From positions 2,490,261 to 2,554,260 of the forward strand of contig NZ_CP012373.2 in NCBI RefSeq assembly GCF_001305575.3: a DNA stretch of 64,000 nucleotides, written 5' to 3'. The stretch is from Beggiatoa leptomitoformis (GTDB lineage Bacteria; Pseudomonadota; Gammaproteobacteria; Beggiatoales; Beggiatoaceae). Under the pieces are notes generated by a model that was not told where the DNA came from, did not search any database, and worked only from the letters and a program-made list of their open reading frames with translations. A program made the position numbers and the translations under genes. This document shows, one piece after another, positions 29,729 to 38,671 of this stretch. Positions within the stretch are counted from its first letter, which is position 1, and each line of letters starts with the position of its first letter.

Positions 29729-30476
29729 TATGCTGATAATAATATAGTTTTAAATAACGGTAATAAGTGCCTTCCGCATTAGAGACCGCTAACATAAAGC
29801 CCTCGCGTCCCTCTAAAAAGCCTAATCTGATGATATAAGTACGAATAAACGTCCATAGCGCGTGTAAAATCGCCTTACCCAACCCCCCCTGTTTACCACG
29901 CGCAAACTGCATTTGCGCACTCGCACTAGAATACGCATTTATTTTTTGCAAGACTTCTTCTAGGTTTGCAAAAGAATAATGCAATAACGGTGTAGTCAAC
30001 TGACCGATTTTTCCTTGAGAAACCATTAACTTTTCATGCACTAAATCATTAGAAAATTGTGCAGTGCCTCGTTTAAACAGACGAGTGACATAATCAGGAT
30101 ACCAACCGCCATGTCGCATCCATCGCCCACAATAGCGAGACAAACGCGGCAGTTGCCATGCACTATAAGATTGATTTTGCATAGCTTCTAATATTGCTTG
30201 TTGCAATATTGGTGTTACCTCTTCATCCGCATCTACGGATAATACCCAATCTCCCGTTGCATACTGCAATGCCCGATTTTTTTGTACACCAAAGCCTTGC
30301 CAATCCGTATGAATAAAAACGTGCTTAGTGTAAGCCGAGCAACGAATAAGTGTGTCATCAGTACTGCCGCTATCAACAACAATAATTTCGTCCGCCCAAC
30401 GCACCGCCGTTAAGCATCTATCAATATGTGGTGCAGCATTTTTAGTAATCAGAATAACGGAGAGCATTTTACTCAC
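29709..30476 (-). CDS. Family 2 glycosyltransferase, WaaE/KdtX-like
   Basis: 255 residues. Motifs MLSVILITKNAAPHIDRCL, WADEIIVVDSGSTDDT, YATGDWVLSVDADEEVTP and GGWYPDYVTRLFKRG match the WaaE/KdtX lipopolysaccharide-core glycosyltransferases (beta-glucosyl to heptose). The exact acceptor is inferred. It lies between cyaY (8-base overlap) and the second GT2 gene (20-base overlap), so all three may be one transcript. Confidence 0.87.
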   Translation of the reverse strand: MSKMLSVILITKNAAPHIDRCLTAVRWADEIIVVDSGSTDDTLIRCSAYTKHVFIHTDWQGFGVQKNRALQYATGDWVLSVDADEEVTPILQQAILEAMQNQSYSAWQLPRLSRYCGRWMRHGGWYPDYVTRLFKRGTAQFSNDLVHEKLMVSQGKIGQLTTPLLHYSFANLEEVLQKINAYSSASAQMQFARGKQGGLGKAILHALWTFIRTYIIRLGFLEGREGFMLAVSNAEGTYYRYLKLYYYQHNVSDKT

Positions 30477-30798
30477 AAACCAACGTAACAGGCTCGCCCG
30501 CTTGTGCTGAACAAAGTTGGCTTAAAAAACTAAATAATTCTTGTGCTTGCCCATCATCAGTTATCCAATGTTGAGCGTCTGCGGAATAATTGAAATGAAA
30601 TCCGCCCGCTTTCGCAGCGACCCACAATTGTTGAACGGGCGGCTGACGATTAATAATAATTTTAGAACCATTGAGGAAGGTTAAAGTGAGAATACCGCCA
30701 TTGTTTTCATAATCAATTTCTACACCGCAAGATTCAACGGCTTCTTCTATGGCGAATAAAGTTTCTTCAGCAAGCTGTTCATACGCTGAACTTGTCAT
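30469..30798 (-). CDS. cyaY: Iron donor/frataxin-like protein CyaY
   Basis: 109 residues of the bacterial frataxin fold. The acidic first helix (YEQLAEETLFAIEEAVES) binds iron, and a five-strand sheet follows (GGILTLTFLNGSKIIINRQ, QQLWVAAKAGGFHF). It modulates iron supply to the IscS/IscU iron-sulfur cluster machinery. The gene is the first of a probable three-gene unit with two glycosyltransferases, an odd partnership. It is divergent from the pentapeptide gene. Confidence 0.93.
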   Translation of the reverse strand: MTSSAYEQLAEETLFAIEEAVESCGVEIDYENNGGILTLTFLNGSKIIINRQPPVQQLWVAAKAGGFHFNYSADAQHWITDDGQAQELFSFLSQLCSAQAGEPVTLVCE

Positions 30799-30905
30799 GG
30801 GAATATCCTCTCAGAATCATTGGAAAAAATTATTCATGCTATGGTATAAATTTTGCTGATTACAATTTTACCATTCTGTATTCTTTAAGTATGAGGAAAA
30901 TATTT

Positions 30906-31760
30906 ATGTGGAAAACGCTATTTTCCTACATTGTATTTATCGTGATAACGCACCATTCATCTACGTTACAAGCAGCAGAAACGGGTTTGCAACATGGGTA
31001 TGAATGCGTGCGTTGCGATTTGCAAGGCAAGGATTTTCAACAACTCAATTTAGCACATGCCAATCTGCAAGAAACGGTGTTGATGACCAGCAACTTGCAT
31101 CAAGCCAATTTAACCCAAGCGAATTTGAGCCGTGCGGACTTACGCGGAGCCGATTTAAGCCGTGCCGTTTTAACCGCTGCGATTTTAACCCATGCGGATT
31201 TACGTCGTGTTGAATTAAGCAACGCCCAATTATCCCATGCGCAACTGATGCAAGCCGATTTAAGCGATGCGGATTTAACCGCTGCCGTTTTAACCAAAGC
31301 CAATTTACAACAAGCTGATTTAAAAAATGCACAACTAGAAAATATAAAAGCCAGTCTAGCCATTTTTACTGCGGCTGATTTACGGAATGCCTTATTAACA
31401 AAAGCCGATTTACGCGGTGCAAATTTTACACAAGCAAAAATGAGTGAGTCCAATTTAGAAAATACGCAATTAAGTTGGGCGATTTTACAAAAAGCGGACT
31501 TACGCGGTGCATTTCTCACCAACGCAGATTTACGTCGGGCTAATTTACGTGAAGCAGATTTACGCGGTGCAGACTTGCAAAAAGCGGATTTACGCGAGGC
31601 GGATTTAACGGACGCAAATTTAAACAAAACCAATTTACAAGACGCGTTATTCAGCCGTGAAAGTGATATACAAAAAGCCCGTTTACAAGGGGCAAATCTA
31701 CAAGGGGCTTGCTTTGCGATAACTGTTGCGGATAAACCACAATGGAGTTGCATCCGTTGA
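30906..31760 (+). CDS. Exported pentapeptide-repeat protein
   Basis: 284 residues from the ATG at 30906, which has GAGGA eight bases upstream. Two in-frame earlier ATGs lack this. A signal peptide (WKTLFSYIVFIVITHHSSTLQA) is followed by a short CVRC motif and about 45 consecutive pentapeptides of the A-D/N-L-x-x type (LTQANLSRADLRGADLSRAV). The product should be a long right-handed beta helix outside the cytoplasm. Its function is unknown. Because of the regular repeat, long shadow frames appear on the opposite strand. Confidence 0.88.
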   Translation: MWKTLFSYIVFIVITHHSSTLQAAETGLQHGYECVRCDLQGKDFQQLNLAHANLQETVLMTSNLHQANLTQANLSRADLRGADLSRAVLTAAILTHADLRRVELSNAQLSHAQLMQADLSDADLTAAVLTKANLQQADLKNAQLENIKASLAIFTAADLRNALLTKADLRGANFTQAKMSESNLENTQLSWAILQKADLRGAFLTNADLRRANLREADLRGADLQKADLREADLTDANLNKTNLQDALFSRESDIQKARLQGANLQGACFAITVADKPQWSCIR

Positions 31761-31914
31761 GATTGACGATACAGAAAGGTATATTACTAACCTACCGTTT
31801 TTTCTATAGTGTCTTATAATAAACAGTAATATCTATCCGTCCGCATTTATACTTAACCCTATTATTTACCAGCCATTTTTCACGCCAAACCACAAACATA
31901 GGGACTTAACCATT

Positions 31915-32757
31915 ATGCTGTTTAATCCCACAGAACTTGTTATTGATGCCTTTGTTGAAAAACTTGAGGTTGCTTATCGTCGGAATTATGGCAGTTTAGA
32001 ATCTGGTAACGGTTCTATTATTGCGTGGGCAGGACGTATGGCACTAGAGCATTTTGCTAACAGTGACGCGCTTTATCACAATATGGAACATACCATAATG
32101 GTAACGCTGGTCGGACAAGAGATTTTACGCGGTAAACATATTAGAGATGGTGGTGTATCCCATCGTGATTGGCTTAACTTTATTATTTCCCTCTTATGTC
32201 ATGATATTGGACATGTACGTGGTATTTGTCGAGATGATAAAGACGGCTATTACACAACGGGTATTCGTAACGAAATGGCACAATTACCCGCAGGCTCAAC
32301 AGATGCCGCCATGTCACCTTATCACGTTGACAGAGGTAAATTATTTATTCGTGAACGCTTTGGAGGAAATTCTGTTATAGATGCTGAAGTTATCGCGGCA
32401 AATATTGAATTAACCCGCTTTCCCGTGCCAAACGATACCGACCATCAAAACACCAGTTCCTACCCCGGATTAGTGCGGGCAGCGGATTTAATTGGACAAT
32501 TAGCCGACCCGAATTATTTACGTAAATTACCTGCTTTATTTTATGAATTTCAAGAAACAGGCATTAACGAAAAATTAAATTACACATCCCCTAACGATTT
32601 ACGCACCAGTTACCCTGCATTTTACTGGGATATGGTTAGCCATTATATTCAAGACGGATTACGCTATTTACGTGTAACACAGGAAGGAAAACAATGGATT
32701 GCAAATCTATATTCGCATGTTTTTTCTTCAGAACATGCAGAATTTGATGTACGGTGA
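31915..32757 (+). CDS. HD-domain metal-dependent hydrolase (Npun_R2479-like)
   Basis: 280 residues. The HD metal site is visible: YHNMEH (His55, His59) and LLCHDIGH (His96, Asp97, His100), with later His/Asp residues in the fold. The whole N-terminal half resembles the Npun_R2479-type HD metalloproteins known mainly from cyanobacteria. HD proteins hydrolyse phosphoester bonds in nucleotides or cyclic nucleotides. The substrate is unknown. It is monocistronic. Confidence 0.85.
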   Translation: MLFNPTELVIDAFVEKLEVAYRRNYGSLESGNGSIIAWAGRMALEHFANSDALYHNMEHTIMVTLVGQEILRGKHIRDGGVSHRDWLNFIISLLCHDIGHVRGICRDDKDGYYTTGIRNEMAQLPAGSTDAAMSPYHVDRGKLFIRERFGGNSVIDAEVIAANIELTRFPVPNDTDHQNTSSYPGLVRAADLIGQLADPNYLRKLPALFYEFQETGINEKLNYTSPNDLRTSYPAFYWDMVSHYIQDGLRYLRVTQEGKQWIANLYSHVFSSEHAEFDVR

Positions 32758-32894
32758 TTAAAATCGTCAGCGTCTATGTTTTTAGAACTTTAACCGCTTT
32801 TTCAGTAGTGCCAAAAAACAAATAAAAAAGATTCCCTCTTATTTCCCCCCTTTACGGGGGAAAGTCAAGCATTCTATTCAATATAAACATAGTG

Positions 32895-32977
32895 ATATAG
32901 AACCCATTTGAAATGTTTAAAAAGAGACGATTCATTTAATCATCAGTCTGATAAAACACGGTTTCAATTTAGCATTC
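32895..32977. repeat. Truncated end of the IS5-type element found at 34970
   Basis: About 83 bases starting ATATAGAACCCATTTGAAAT match the left end of the 34970-35282 element with about ten differences. The copy is then cut off with no second end. Confidence 0.7.
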
Positions 32978-33074
32978 TCAAGAGTCCATTCAAGATTCTT
33001 AACCAATGACTTACAACGCCCAAGCATTAGAACGTTCTACTACCCATCTTGCTTTCACGGGTACAAAGCCTGTC

Positions 33075-33150
33075 TTACCAGCTCTGCTTGCCGAGTACAA
33101 GCGGACTTAAGCATGGGGCGTTCAAGTACCAGCCAAGCAGAGCTTGGTAA
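33075..33150. repeat. REP-like inverted repeat, GCTTGGTAACGAG type
   Basis: TTACCAGCTCTGCTTG (33075-33090) and CAAGCAGAGCTTGGTAA (33134-33150) are inverse complements with one extra base, followed by CGAG. Confidence 0.6.
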
Positions 33151-33285
33151 CGAGCAAAAGAATTCTCAAATGAATTTTATTCCTCAGCGTGTTGTGATAA
33201 ATCATGAAAAGCAATAAGTTGTGTTAGTAATCGATTTGTATCGACTAGTTCAGCAATCCACGCCGCTGGAGCGACGCGGTAGGCA

Positions 33286-33307
33286 TTCCCACGCTAGAGC
33301 GTGGGAA
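33286..33307. repeat. REP-like hairpin, GCGTGGGAACGAG type
   Basis: TTCCCACGC and GCGTGGGAA are perfect arms around the tetraloop TAGA, followed by CGAGG. It shares its GGGAACGAG/GGTAACGAG tail with the neighbouring repeat, and the type is widespread in filamentous bacteria. Confidence 0.65.
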
Positions 33308-33557
33308 CGAGGAAAACAATCGTGTTAAATTCATGGTAGGCAAGCTCGTTGAAAAATATGGAATGTAGCGGTTTTATATTTTCTCAGATATTAGCGGGTT
33401 TGCCTTCCTTATTCCGAACTCAGGTTATGATAGACAAGTTCTAAAGTGCGGGGATTTAGAACTGCATTGATGTTCAGTCGCTTACATGAGGTATTGGCTG
33501 GAAGCACTTGCTTTATACCAGCCATAACTAACCGTTGTGTTATGTTGAGGATGCACT

Positions 33558-34373
33558 TCAGACAGGCAGTTTGAAAGCCTTCCGCAGGTTTTTGTCGAAT
33601 ATCCCTTCGGGCAAAAAGCGGCGGAAAAAGCGAAGTTGGTAGGCAAGTTTTCCAGCGGTATAGCGTCTTTTAGGTGTTATCGCTGTCGCTGCTTTTACAA
33701 TGGTCTTTGCCACAATCTCTGGGGAATCTCCTGTATTCACCCCGTCCCGTATGACGGCTTCCATGACAGTACGCGCTGCGTTATAGATGGGAAGCGGTTG
33801 GTCAGGTCTGGTGATATTTTCTTCAAACGCAGTTCGCGTCATTGCAGGCTCAACCAATACCACCCGAATGCCAAAAGTTCGCAGTTCATGGTCTAGCGAT
33901 TCAGAATAGCCTTCGACTGCATGTTTCGTTGCACTGTACAAGGCACTATAAGGAGCTGGTATCAATCCCAAAACGGAACTCATATTGATGATTCTACCTT
34001 TCTTTTGCTGACGCATTGTGGGCAACACCGCATTCGTCACGCGGGTAATGCCAAAAACGTTCACCTCAAATAAGGCTTGAGCCTGTGCAGTAGAGGATTC
34101 TTCTGCCCCCGCCAGCAAACCAACACCTGCATTATTAACCAACAAGTCGATGCGTCCTGTTTGCTGTAAAACTTCAGCAACCATGTTTTGCACAGACGTT
34201 TCGCTGGTCACATCGCAAACCAACATCGTAATGCCGTCGGAATTTTCGGCAAACGACCTGCGACTGGTGCCAAATACTCGGTATCCTGCTTGTTTAAGTG
34301 CTTTAGCGGTTGCTAGTCCAATGCCTGTTGATGCACCTGTGACGAGAGCAACTTTCATAGTGTTATTGTTCAT
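33558..34373 (-). CDS. Short-chain dehydrogenase/reductase
   Basis: 271 residues of the classical SDR fold. TGASTGIG near the start binds NAD(P). NNAGVG follows, Ser in SSVLGL, and the catalytic pair appears in YSATKHAVEGYSESLDHEL. Arg/Lys after the second strand (TSRRS) suggests NADP preference. The substrate is unknown. It is divergent from an HxlR-type regulator with repeated operator-like sites between them, a common arrangement in which the regulator controls the oxidoreductase. Confidence 0.9.
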   Translation of the reverse strand: MNNNTMKVALVTGASTGIGLATAKALKQAGYRVFGTSRRSFAENSDGITMLVCDVTSETSVQNMVAEVLQQTGRIDLLVNNAGVGLLAGAEESSTAQAQALFEVNVFGITRVTNAVLPTMRQQKKGRIINMSSVLGLIPAPYSALYSATKHAVEGYSESLDHELRTFGIRVVLVEPAMTRTAFEENITRPDQPLPIYNAARTVMEAVIRDGVNTGDSPEIVAKTIVKAATAITPKRRYTAGKLAYQLRFFRRFLPEGIFDKNLRKAFKLPV

Positions 34374-34408
34374 GTTAAATCTCAGTGTGGATTGTTTACA
34401 GTTGAAGT

Positions 34409-34467
34409 GTTACTATCAATTTAAAAGTAACAAAAGCCATGTTACTATTAATTTGAAACCAAGTCAC
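34409..34467. promoter_or_regulatory. Paired operator-like repeats between SDR and HxlR genes
   Basis: GTTACTATCAATTTAAAA (34409-34426) recurs as GTTACTATTAATTTGAAA at 34441-34458, exactly 32 bases apart, about three helical turns. The first also forms an inverted repeat GTTACT...AGTAAC (34409-34431). Such repeated sites between divergent genes fit binding by a dimeric HxlR regulator. Confidence 0.6.
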
Positions 34468-34479
34468 TACTAAAATGAT

Positions 34480-34938
34480 ATGAACAGTAAAAATAGTTGT
34501 GAAAACCCCTGCCCAATTGCCCGTTGCCTAGCTCTAATCGGTGATGCTTGGAGCATGTTAATTCTGCGAGATGCCCATTTTGGTCTTACGCGTTTTGACC
34601 AATTTCGGAAAAATTTAGGCATCGCCCCCACGATTTTAACCAAACGGCTGACGACACTGACGGAGGAAGGATTGTTGGAAAAACGGCTTTATTCAGAACA
34701 CCCGCCGCGTGAGGAATATCTACTGACGGTCGCAGGACGCGATTTTTTACCAGTGCTTATTATGATTGGTGCGTGGGGCGACCAATATCGGGGAGAGGGC
34801 AAGTTGATACAGCTTTTAGATGCCGAAACAGGGGTAAGGATTAAACCCGTTGTCATCGATGAAATGACGGGGAAAAAAATCGGAACTCGCCCGATACGTA
34901 TTGTCATACCAGATTGTGATGAGTTGACAAAAGACTGA
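34480..34938 (+). CDS. HxlR-family transcriptional regulator
   Basis: 152 residues. A winged helix spans about 10-100: CPIARCLALIGDAWSMLILR, then FDQFRKNLGIAPTILTKRL as recognition helix and EEGLLEKRLYSEHPPREEY as wing. Cys6/Cys11 (CENPC) near the N terminus could sense thiols or electrophiles, as in related HxlR proteins, but this is a guess. It probably controls the divergent SDR gene and itself. There is no clear ribosome site before the ATG. Confidence 0.9.
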   Translation: MNSKNSCENPCPIARCLALIGDAWSMLILRDAHFGLTRFDQFRKNLGIAPTILTKRLTTLTEEGLLEKRLYSEHPPREEYLLTVAGRDFLPVLIMIGAWGDQYRGEGKLIQLLDAETGVRIKPVVIDEMTGKKIGTRPIRIVIPDCDELTKD

Positions 34939-34969
34939 ACACGATCGATGCGCTAACTTGGGTGTCTTG

Positions 34970-35282
34970 TATAGAACCGATTTGAAATGCTTAAGAAGAA
35001 ACGATTCGTTTAATCATCAGTCTGATAAAACACAGTTTCAGTTTAGCATTAATGCCTGTCATCGGTTTATCGATAACCCCCGAAGTCCTCCATTGTTTAT
35101 AATGCCAATAAATGATTGAATGGAAGTCTTTAGAAAGGTCAACCCAATGACAGCCATTTATGAGGACAGGTAAGTTTTTTCTTGGGCAATGACGCATTTA
35201 AGAGTGGTTCAATCACTGCCCATTCTGCATCAGTTAGGCTACTTGAGTTACGTTTTATCTTAGACTTCAAATCGGTTCTATA
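34970..35282 (-). mobile_element. Decayed IS5-type element (about 310 bases) with intact terminal inverted repeats
   Basis: TAGAACCGATTTGAA at the left and TTCAAATCGGTTCTA at the right are perfect inverted ends, each flanked by TA. Inside, on the minus strand, two broken frames recall the N terminus of DUF4096/IS5 transposases (SSLTDAEWAVIEPLLNASLP, then DLSKDFHSIIYWHYKQWRTS), joined by a frameshift. The catalytic part is gone. The element is now non-autonomous, like a MITE. Confidence 0.78.
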
Positions 35283-35461
35283 ACATCTCTCCATCAAATA
35301 AAATATCTCCCCTTTATGCGGGTTTGAGAGGGAAATATTTTGCATCATTATCCTATTTTGCCTTATCAATACGCTAAATTCTGATTCAGACGTTTCGTTA
35401 TCCTGTTTGATTTAAAGACCCTGTAAAATACGTTATCTTAAGAAGCATTATTCATCACTTA
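35283..35461. other. Intergenic leader of the VWA gene with inverted dispersed repeat
   Basis: Contains TAAATTCTGATTCAGACG near 35374-35392, an inverted copy of the TCTGAATCAGGATT family. No gene seen. Confidence 0.4.
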
Positions 35462-37606
35462 ATGAACTGGTTGGATGTCATGCACGGTTTACATCACCCG
35501 CTTACCGCAAAACAGTTGCAAGAAATCTTGAATGAATACGTCGGTTTGATTCTCATGGCACACCGTCAACTAGATGATGCGGTTAAAGTATTAGCCAACT
35601 TGCCACGTCCACAACAAGATTGGGTGGTGGAATGGGTGCGTGTGGTCAGTCGGCAAAATATGGAGTTAGCGTATGAATTTATTCATCAAGTGGCGTATGC
35701 GCTGACATTAATGGATGAAAACGGGGTAGAGGAATGGATTACCGCTGTTATCGAAACCTACGATAAAGAAGGTTTGAATAAAGCCCTAGACCAACTCAAT
35801 GCGTTGGGACAATTTGCGCAACAATACCGCTTAAATAATATGGGTTTGCCGTTAGTACAAATACAAAGTGTGTTACAACATTTTATTATCGGTTTGGATG
35901 GGCGTGCTTTAAAAATGGAACATGGCGATGTTGCCTTTACTGACACAGAAACCTTGTTTTTACCCGCTTCTATCCATCGTTTTGATGATAAAACCCTCAA
36001 TTTCCTGCTTTATAAAGCGACGGCTGCGCATTTATGGGCGCAAACATGGTTTGGTACATGGCAATTAAGTTTAATCACGGCAAGTGAACAATTTCCACAC
36101 CGTGAAAAAGCTATCCGCTTGTTTCATACACTAGAACGGTTACGATTAGATGCTTGTATTGCAAGGGAACTCTCAGGCTTACATCGTGATATGCAACGCT
36201 TACTACAGTTATTGAATGAGCCTGTCATTCCAACAGGGTGGGAAACCATTGCAGCACGGTTGGCTGAACCGAATGCGACAGTAGAAGATAGCTATTTTAT
36301 TTTAAATGAGATTCACACATGGGCAGTTCCTGAACCCGTTGCTTATCAAGGTGTGTTATTGCCTGAGCAAGTTGAACGGGTTATAAATTTGCGCAAGGTG
36401 CATGAGAAAAAAGCCTTGCAAAATGCGCTGGCTGAATTGTTACATAAACACCCTGAGCAGCCACAAAATACGGATGATGGCGCACAATTAAACGCGCAAC
36501 CAATGATTGAACAACAACCGACGCTAACGGAGCGCACTTTGCAAAATTTGTTGACCATGCAAGGAGAAGGCGCGCCAAATATTCCAGAATTACAAGATAT
36601 TATTGCTTCAATTAAACAGGATTATGGTGAAATTCCACCCGATTACTGGCTAATTCCTGCAGGTGCGGGACAGGGAGAACCTGATTTTTTAAATCCTGAG
36701 AAAAAACATCGTGATTTAGCCGATACCGCACAACAGATTTTTTCTTATCCCGAATGGAATTATCAACGCCAGCGTTATCATAAGGATTGGTGCAGTTTAC
36801 GCGAGGTTGATGTTGCCTTAAAACAAGACAATTTTATTCAAGAAACCCGTTGTAAATATAAGGGATTATTGGCAAATTTACGTCGAACTTTTGAGGCGTT
36901 ACGCGGTGGTAATCAATGGCAACGTCGACAATCTTATGGTGAAGATATTGATTTAGAAGCCTTAATAACCGCCTATACCGACGCGCAAGCAGGGCATGAA
37001 ATGAGCCAGCGGGTTTTTACACATTTACGGCGTGTAGAGCGTGATATTGCGGTAATGTTAATGATAGATATGAGTGGTTCAACCAAGGGTTGGATTAATT
37101 TGGCAGAGCGTGAAAGTTTGGTGTTATTGTGCGATGTCTTGGAATTATTGGGCGACCGTTATGCAATTTATGGTTTTTCGGGTGCAACCCGCAAACGGTG
37201 TGAAATTTTCCCCATCAAACGGTTTGATGAACCGTATAATACAACCGTACAGCAACGCATTAGCGGAATCAGCGCGCAGGAATATACACGTATGGGTGTT
37301 GCTATTCGTCATTTAACCCATTGTTTATCAGAAGTTGACGCACATATACGTTTATTAATTACCCTGTCTGATGGCAGACCCGACGATGAAGGCGAAAATT
37401 ATCGGGGTGTTTATGGGTTAGAAGACACACGCCAAGCCTTGTTAGAAGCCAAAAAAATCGGCATACATCCTTTTTGTATCACGATTGACAGCCAAGCAAA
37501 AACGTATTTGCCTTATATGTATGGGGTTGTTAATTATGCAGTGATAGATAAAGTAGAACAATTACCGATGAAAGTTGCTGATGTTTATAGAAGATTAACG
37601 ACTTAA
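35462..37606 (+). CDS. VWA-domain activator of the NorD/CbbO family
   Basis: 714 residues: a helical N-terminal region, an acidic linker, and a C-terminal von Willebrand A domain with an intact metal site (D536-M-S-G-S540; Thr in TRMG; SDGRPDD at 636-642). NorD acts with the MoxR ATPase NorQ on nitric oxide reductase, and CbbO with CbbQ on Rubisco. Both remodel metal enzymes. Its length and the sequence around YWLIPAGAGQGEPDFLNPE fit either. The partner ATPase is not adjacent. A small membrane protein follows after 33 bases. Confidence 0.85.
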   Translation: MNWLDVMHGLHHPLTAKQLQEILNEYVGLILMAHRQLDDAVKVLANLPRPQQDWVVEWVRVVSRQNMELAYEFIHQVAYALTLMDENGVEEWITAVIETYDKEGLNKALDQLNALGQFAQQYRLNNMGLPLVQIQSVLQHFIIGLDGRALKMEHGDVAFTDTETLFLPASIHRFDDKTLNFLLYKATAAHLWAQTWFGTWQLSLITASEQFPHREKAIRLFHTLERLRLDACIARELSGLHRDMQRLLQLLNEPVIPTGWETIAARLAEPNATVEDSYFILNEIHTWAVPEPVAYQGVLLPEQVERVINLRKVHEKKALQNALAELLHKHPEQPQNTDDGAQLNAQPMIEQQPTLTERTLQNLLTMQGEGAPNIPELQDIIASIKQDYGEIPPDYWLIPAGAGQGEPDFLNPEKKHRDLADTAQQIFSYPEWNYQRQRYHKDWCSLREVDVALKQDNFIQETRCKYKGLLANLRRTFEALRGGNQWQRRQSYGEDIDLEALITAYTDAQAGHEMSQRVFTHLRRVERDIAVMLMIDMSGSTKGWINLAERESLVLLCDVLELLGDRYAIYGFSGATRKRCEIFPIKRFDEPYNTTVQQRISGISAQEYTRMGVAIRHLTHCLSEVDAHIRLLITLSDGRPDDEGENYRGVYGLEDTRQALLEAKKIGIHPFCITIDSQAKTYLPYMYGVVNYAVIDKVEQLPMKVADVYRRLTT

Positions 37607-37639
37607 AAAATTAACGGACTGCTCATAGAGGATTATATA

Positions 37640-38050
37640 GTGGATGAACCGATGATTGTTGCCTTGCTGGTTATTGTCAGCATTTATGTATTTTTTTTAC
37701 TGATTCGGTTATTTGCCGATATTTATATTGCAGGCGTTGCGCTTGTCTGCGCGGTGATTGCTTATAATATTCCTGCTTTTTATCCTGAAGCGAGCAGTTT
37801 ATTACAAGATGTGGGAATTTTAAAAGTTTTACATTTAAGCCTACCAGAACAACCTGATACAACGGCTATTTATACAATTGCAGGGCTTATTGCATTTTTT
37901 GGTGTATTAGTTTGTTTGCCCATGTTACCTTTTTCTGCAACGTATCGTTGGATGTTGGGCGTAGAACGGCTTTCACGTAAAGAGGAAGCAAAAATTCGTT
38001 ATTGGATTCAAGAAGAAATAGAAAGAACCATGCAGGACGAAGAGGAATAA
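37640..38050 (+). CDS. Small membrane protein of unknown function
   Basis: 136 residues from a GTG (AGAGGA eight bases upstream). Hydrophobic segments lie at about 5-45 and 79-100. The acidic/basic tail RKEEAKIRYWIQEEIERTMQ is probably a helix in the cytoplasm. It lies 33 bases downstream of the NorD/CbbO-like gene and is likely cotranscribed. No family recognised. Confidence 0.7.
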   Translation: MDEPMIVALLVIVSIYVFFLLIRLFADIYIAGVALVCAVIAYNIPAFYPEASSLLQDVGILKVLHLSLPEQPDTTAIYTIAGLIAFFGVLVCLPMLPFSATYRWMLGVERLSRKEEAKIRYWIQEEIERTMQDEEE

Positions 38051-38064
38051 ATCGGCTACAACAC

Positions 38065-38108
38065 TCGCTATGGTAGGGTGCGTTAGCATCGCTAAACGCA
38101 CTACTAAC
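38065..38108. repeat. GTAGGGTGCGTTAGC-type palindromic repeat
   Basis: GGTAGGGTGCGTTAGCATCG followed by CTAAACGCACTACTAACGC resembles half of the palindromic intergenic repeats near 23.5 kb. It lies between convergent genes. Confidence 0.4.
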
Positions 38109-38169
38109 GCAAGTTTATTTAAAACAAGGTGTAATACATGCCTAACTCACCCGACACAAACGTACTTTT

Positions 38170-38589
38170 TTAACCTTCCATAATTGTCGAGTAGGCTTTT
38201 CTTAACAACTCCAATTCTGCGGGCGGTAAATTGCGTGCTTCCATAATGCTGATAAAACGCGCGTTATGCGGTGCAACTGCGTCGCGTGGGGGGTCGGTTG
38301 CGGTAAAACGGGCTAAGAAAATGCTGAATGGTCCATTAGGAACATCAACATACGCATGGAATTCGCTATCGATAACTAAACTACCTGCGGGCATACCCAG
38401 TTGTTTTTCTGCATCAGTTAATAATTGTGCAGGATGTACTAAGACTTGCGGTGCCGTTTTTCCATTGTCAATCAGCTCGGCTAATGGGGGTAAGCCATCA
38501 AAAGCGCACACCGTGCCATTAACATTTAAAAACAGTGTCTTAGCACTGGTTGACTGTTTATGGTACATAATTAAACGGGCGTTTTGCAT
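38170..38589 (-). CDS. Conserved hypothetical protein
   Basis: 139 residues, soluble, mixed alpha/beta. It has no motif I can assign. Segments such as LVIDSEFHAYVDVPNGPFSI and FISIMEARNLPPAELELLRK look like a compact folded domain. It is transcribed with the same polarity as the J-like gene upstream (82-base gap). I have no function to offer. Confidence 0.7.
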   Translation of the reverse strand: MQNARLIMYHKQSTSAKTLFLNVNGTVCAFDGLPPLAELIDNGKTAPQVLVHPAQLLTDAEKQLGMPAGSLVIDSEFHAYVDVPNGPFSIFLARFTATDPPRDAVAPHNARFISIMEARNLPPAELELLRKAYSTIMEG

Positions 38590-38671
38590 AACAACTATGT
38601 TTCCTTACAGGTTAGAAAGTCATTGACAATAATAATGGCTATTTTTTGAGTCACGTTAAAAAATTAAGGTA

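Larger units (their letters stand above)
32758..33557. other. Repeat-rich 800-base intergenic region
   Basis: No convincing gene. It holds a truncated IS5-type end (32895-32977) and two hairpin repeats (33075-33150 and 33286-33307), each listed separately. A short frame from 33007 runs across one hairpin and I do not regard it as a gene. Confidence 0.6.

Noticed and set aside
31100-31753. Long open frame on the minus strand opposite the pentapeptide gene
   Set aside because: It is a shadow of the regular pentapeptide repeat. It has low-complexity Lys/Ser/Ala composition and no ribosome site.
33007-33110. Short frame starting MTYNAQALERSTTHLAFTGT
   Set aside because: It runs through a REP-like inverted repeat and lacks a ribosome site. 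It is probably chance.
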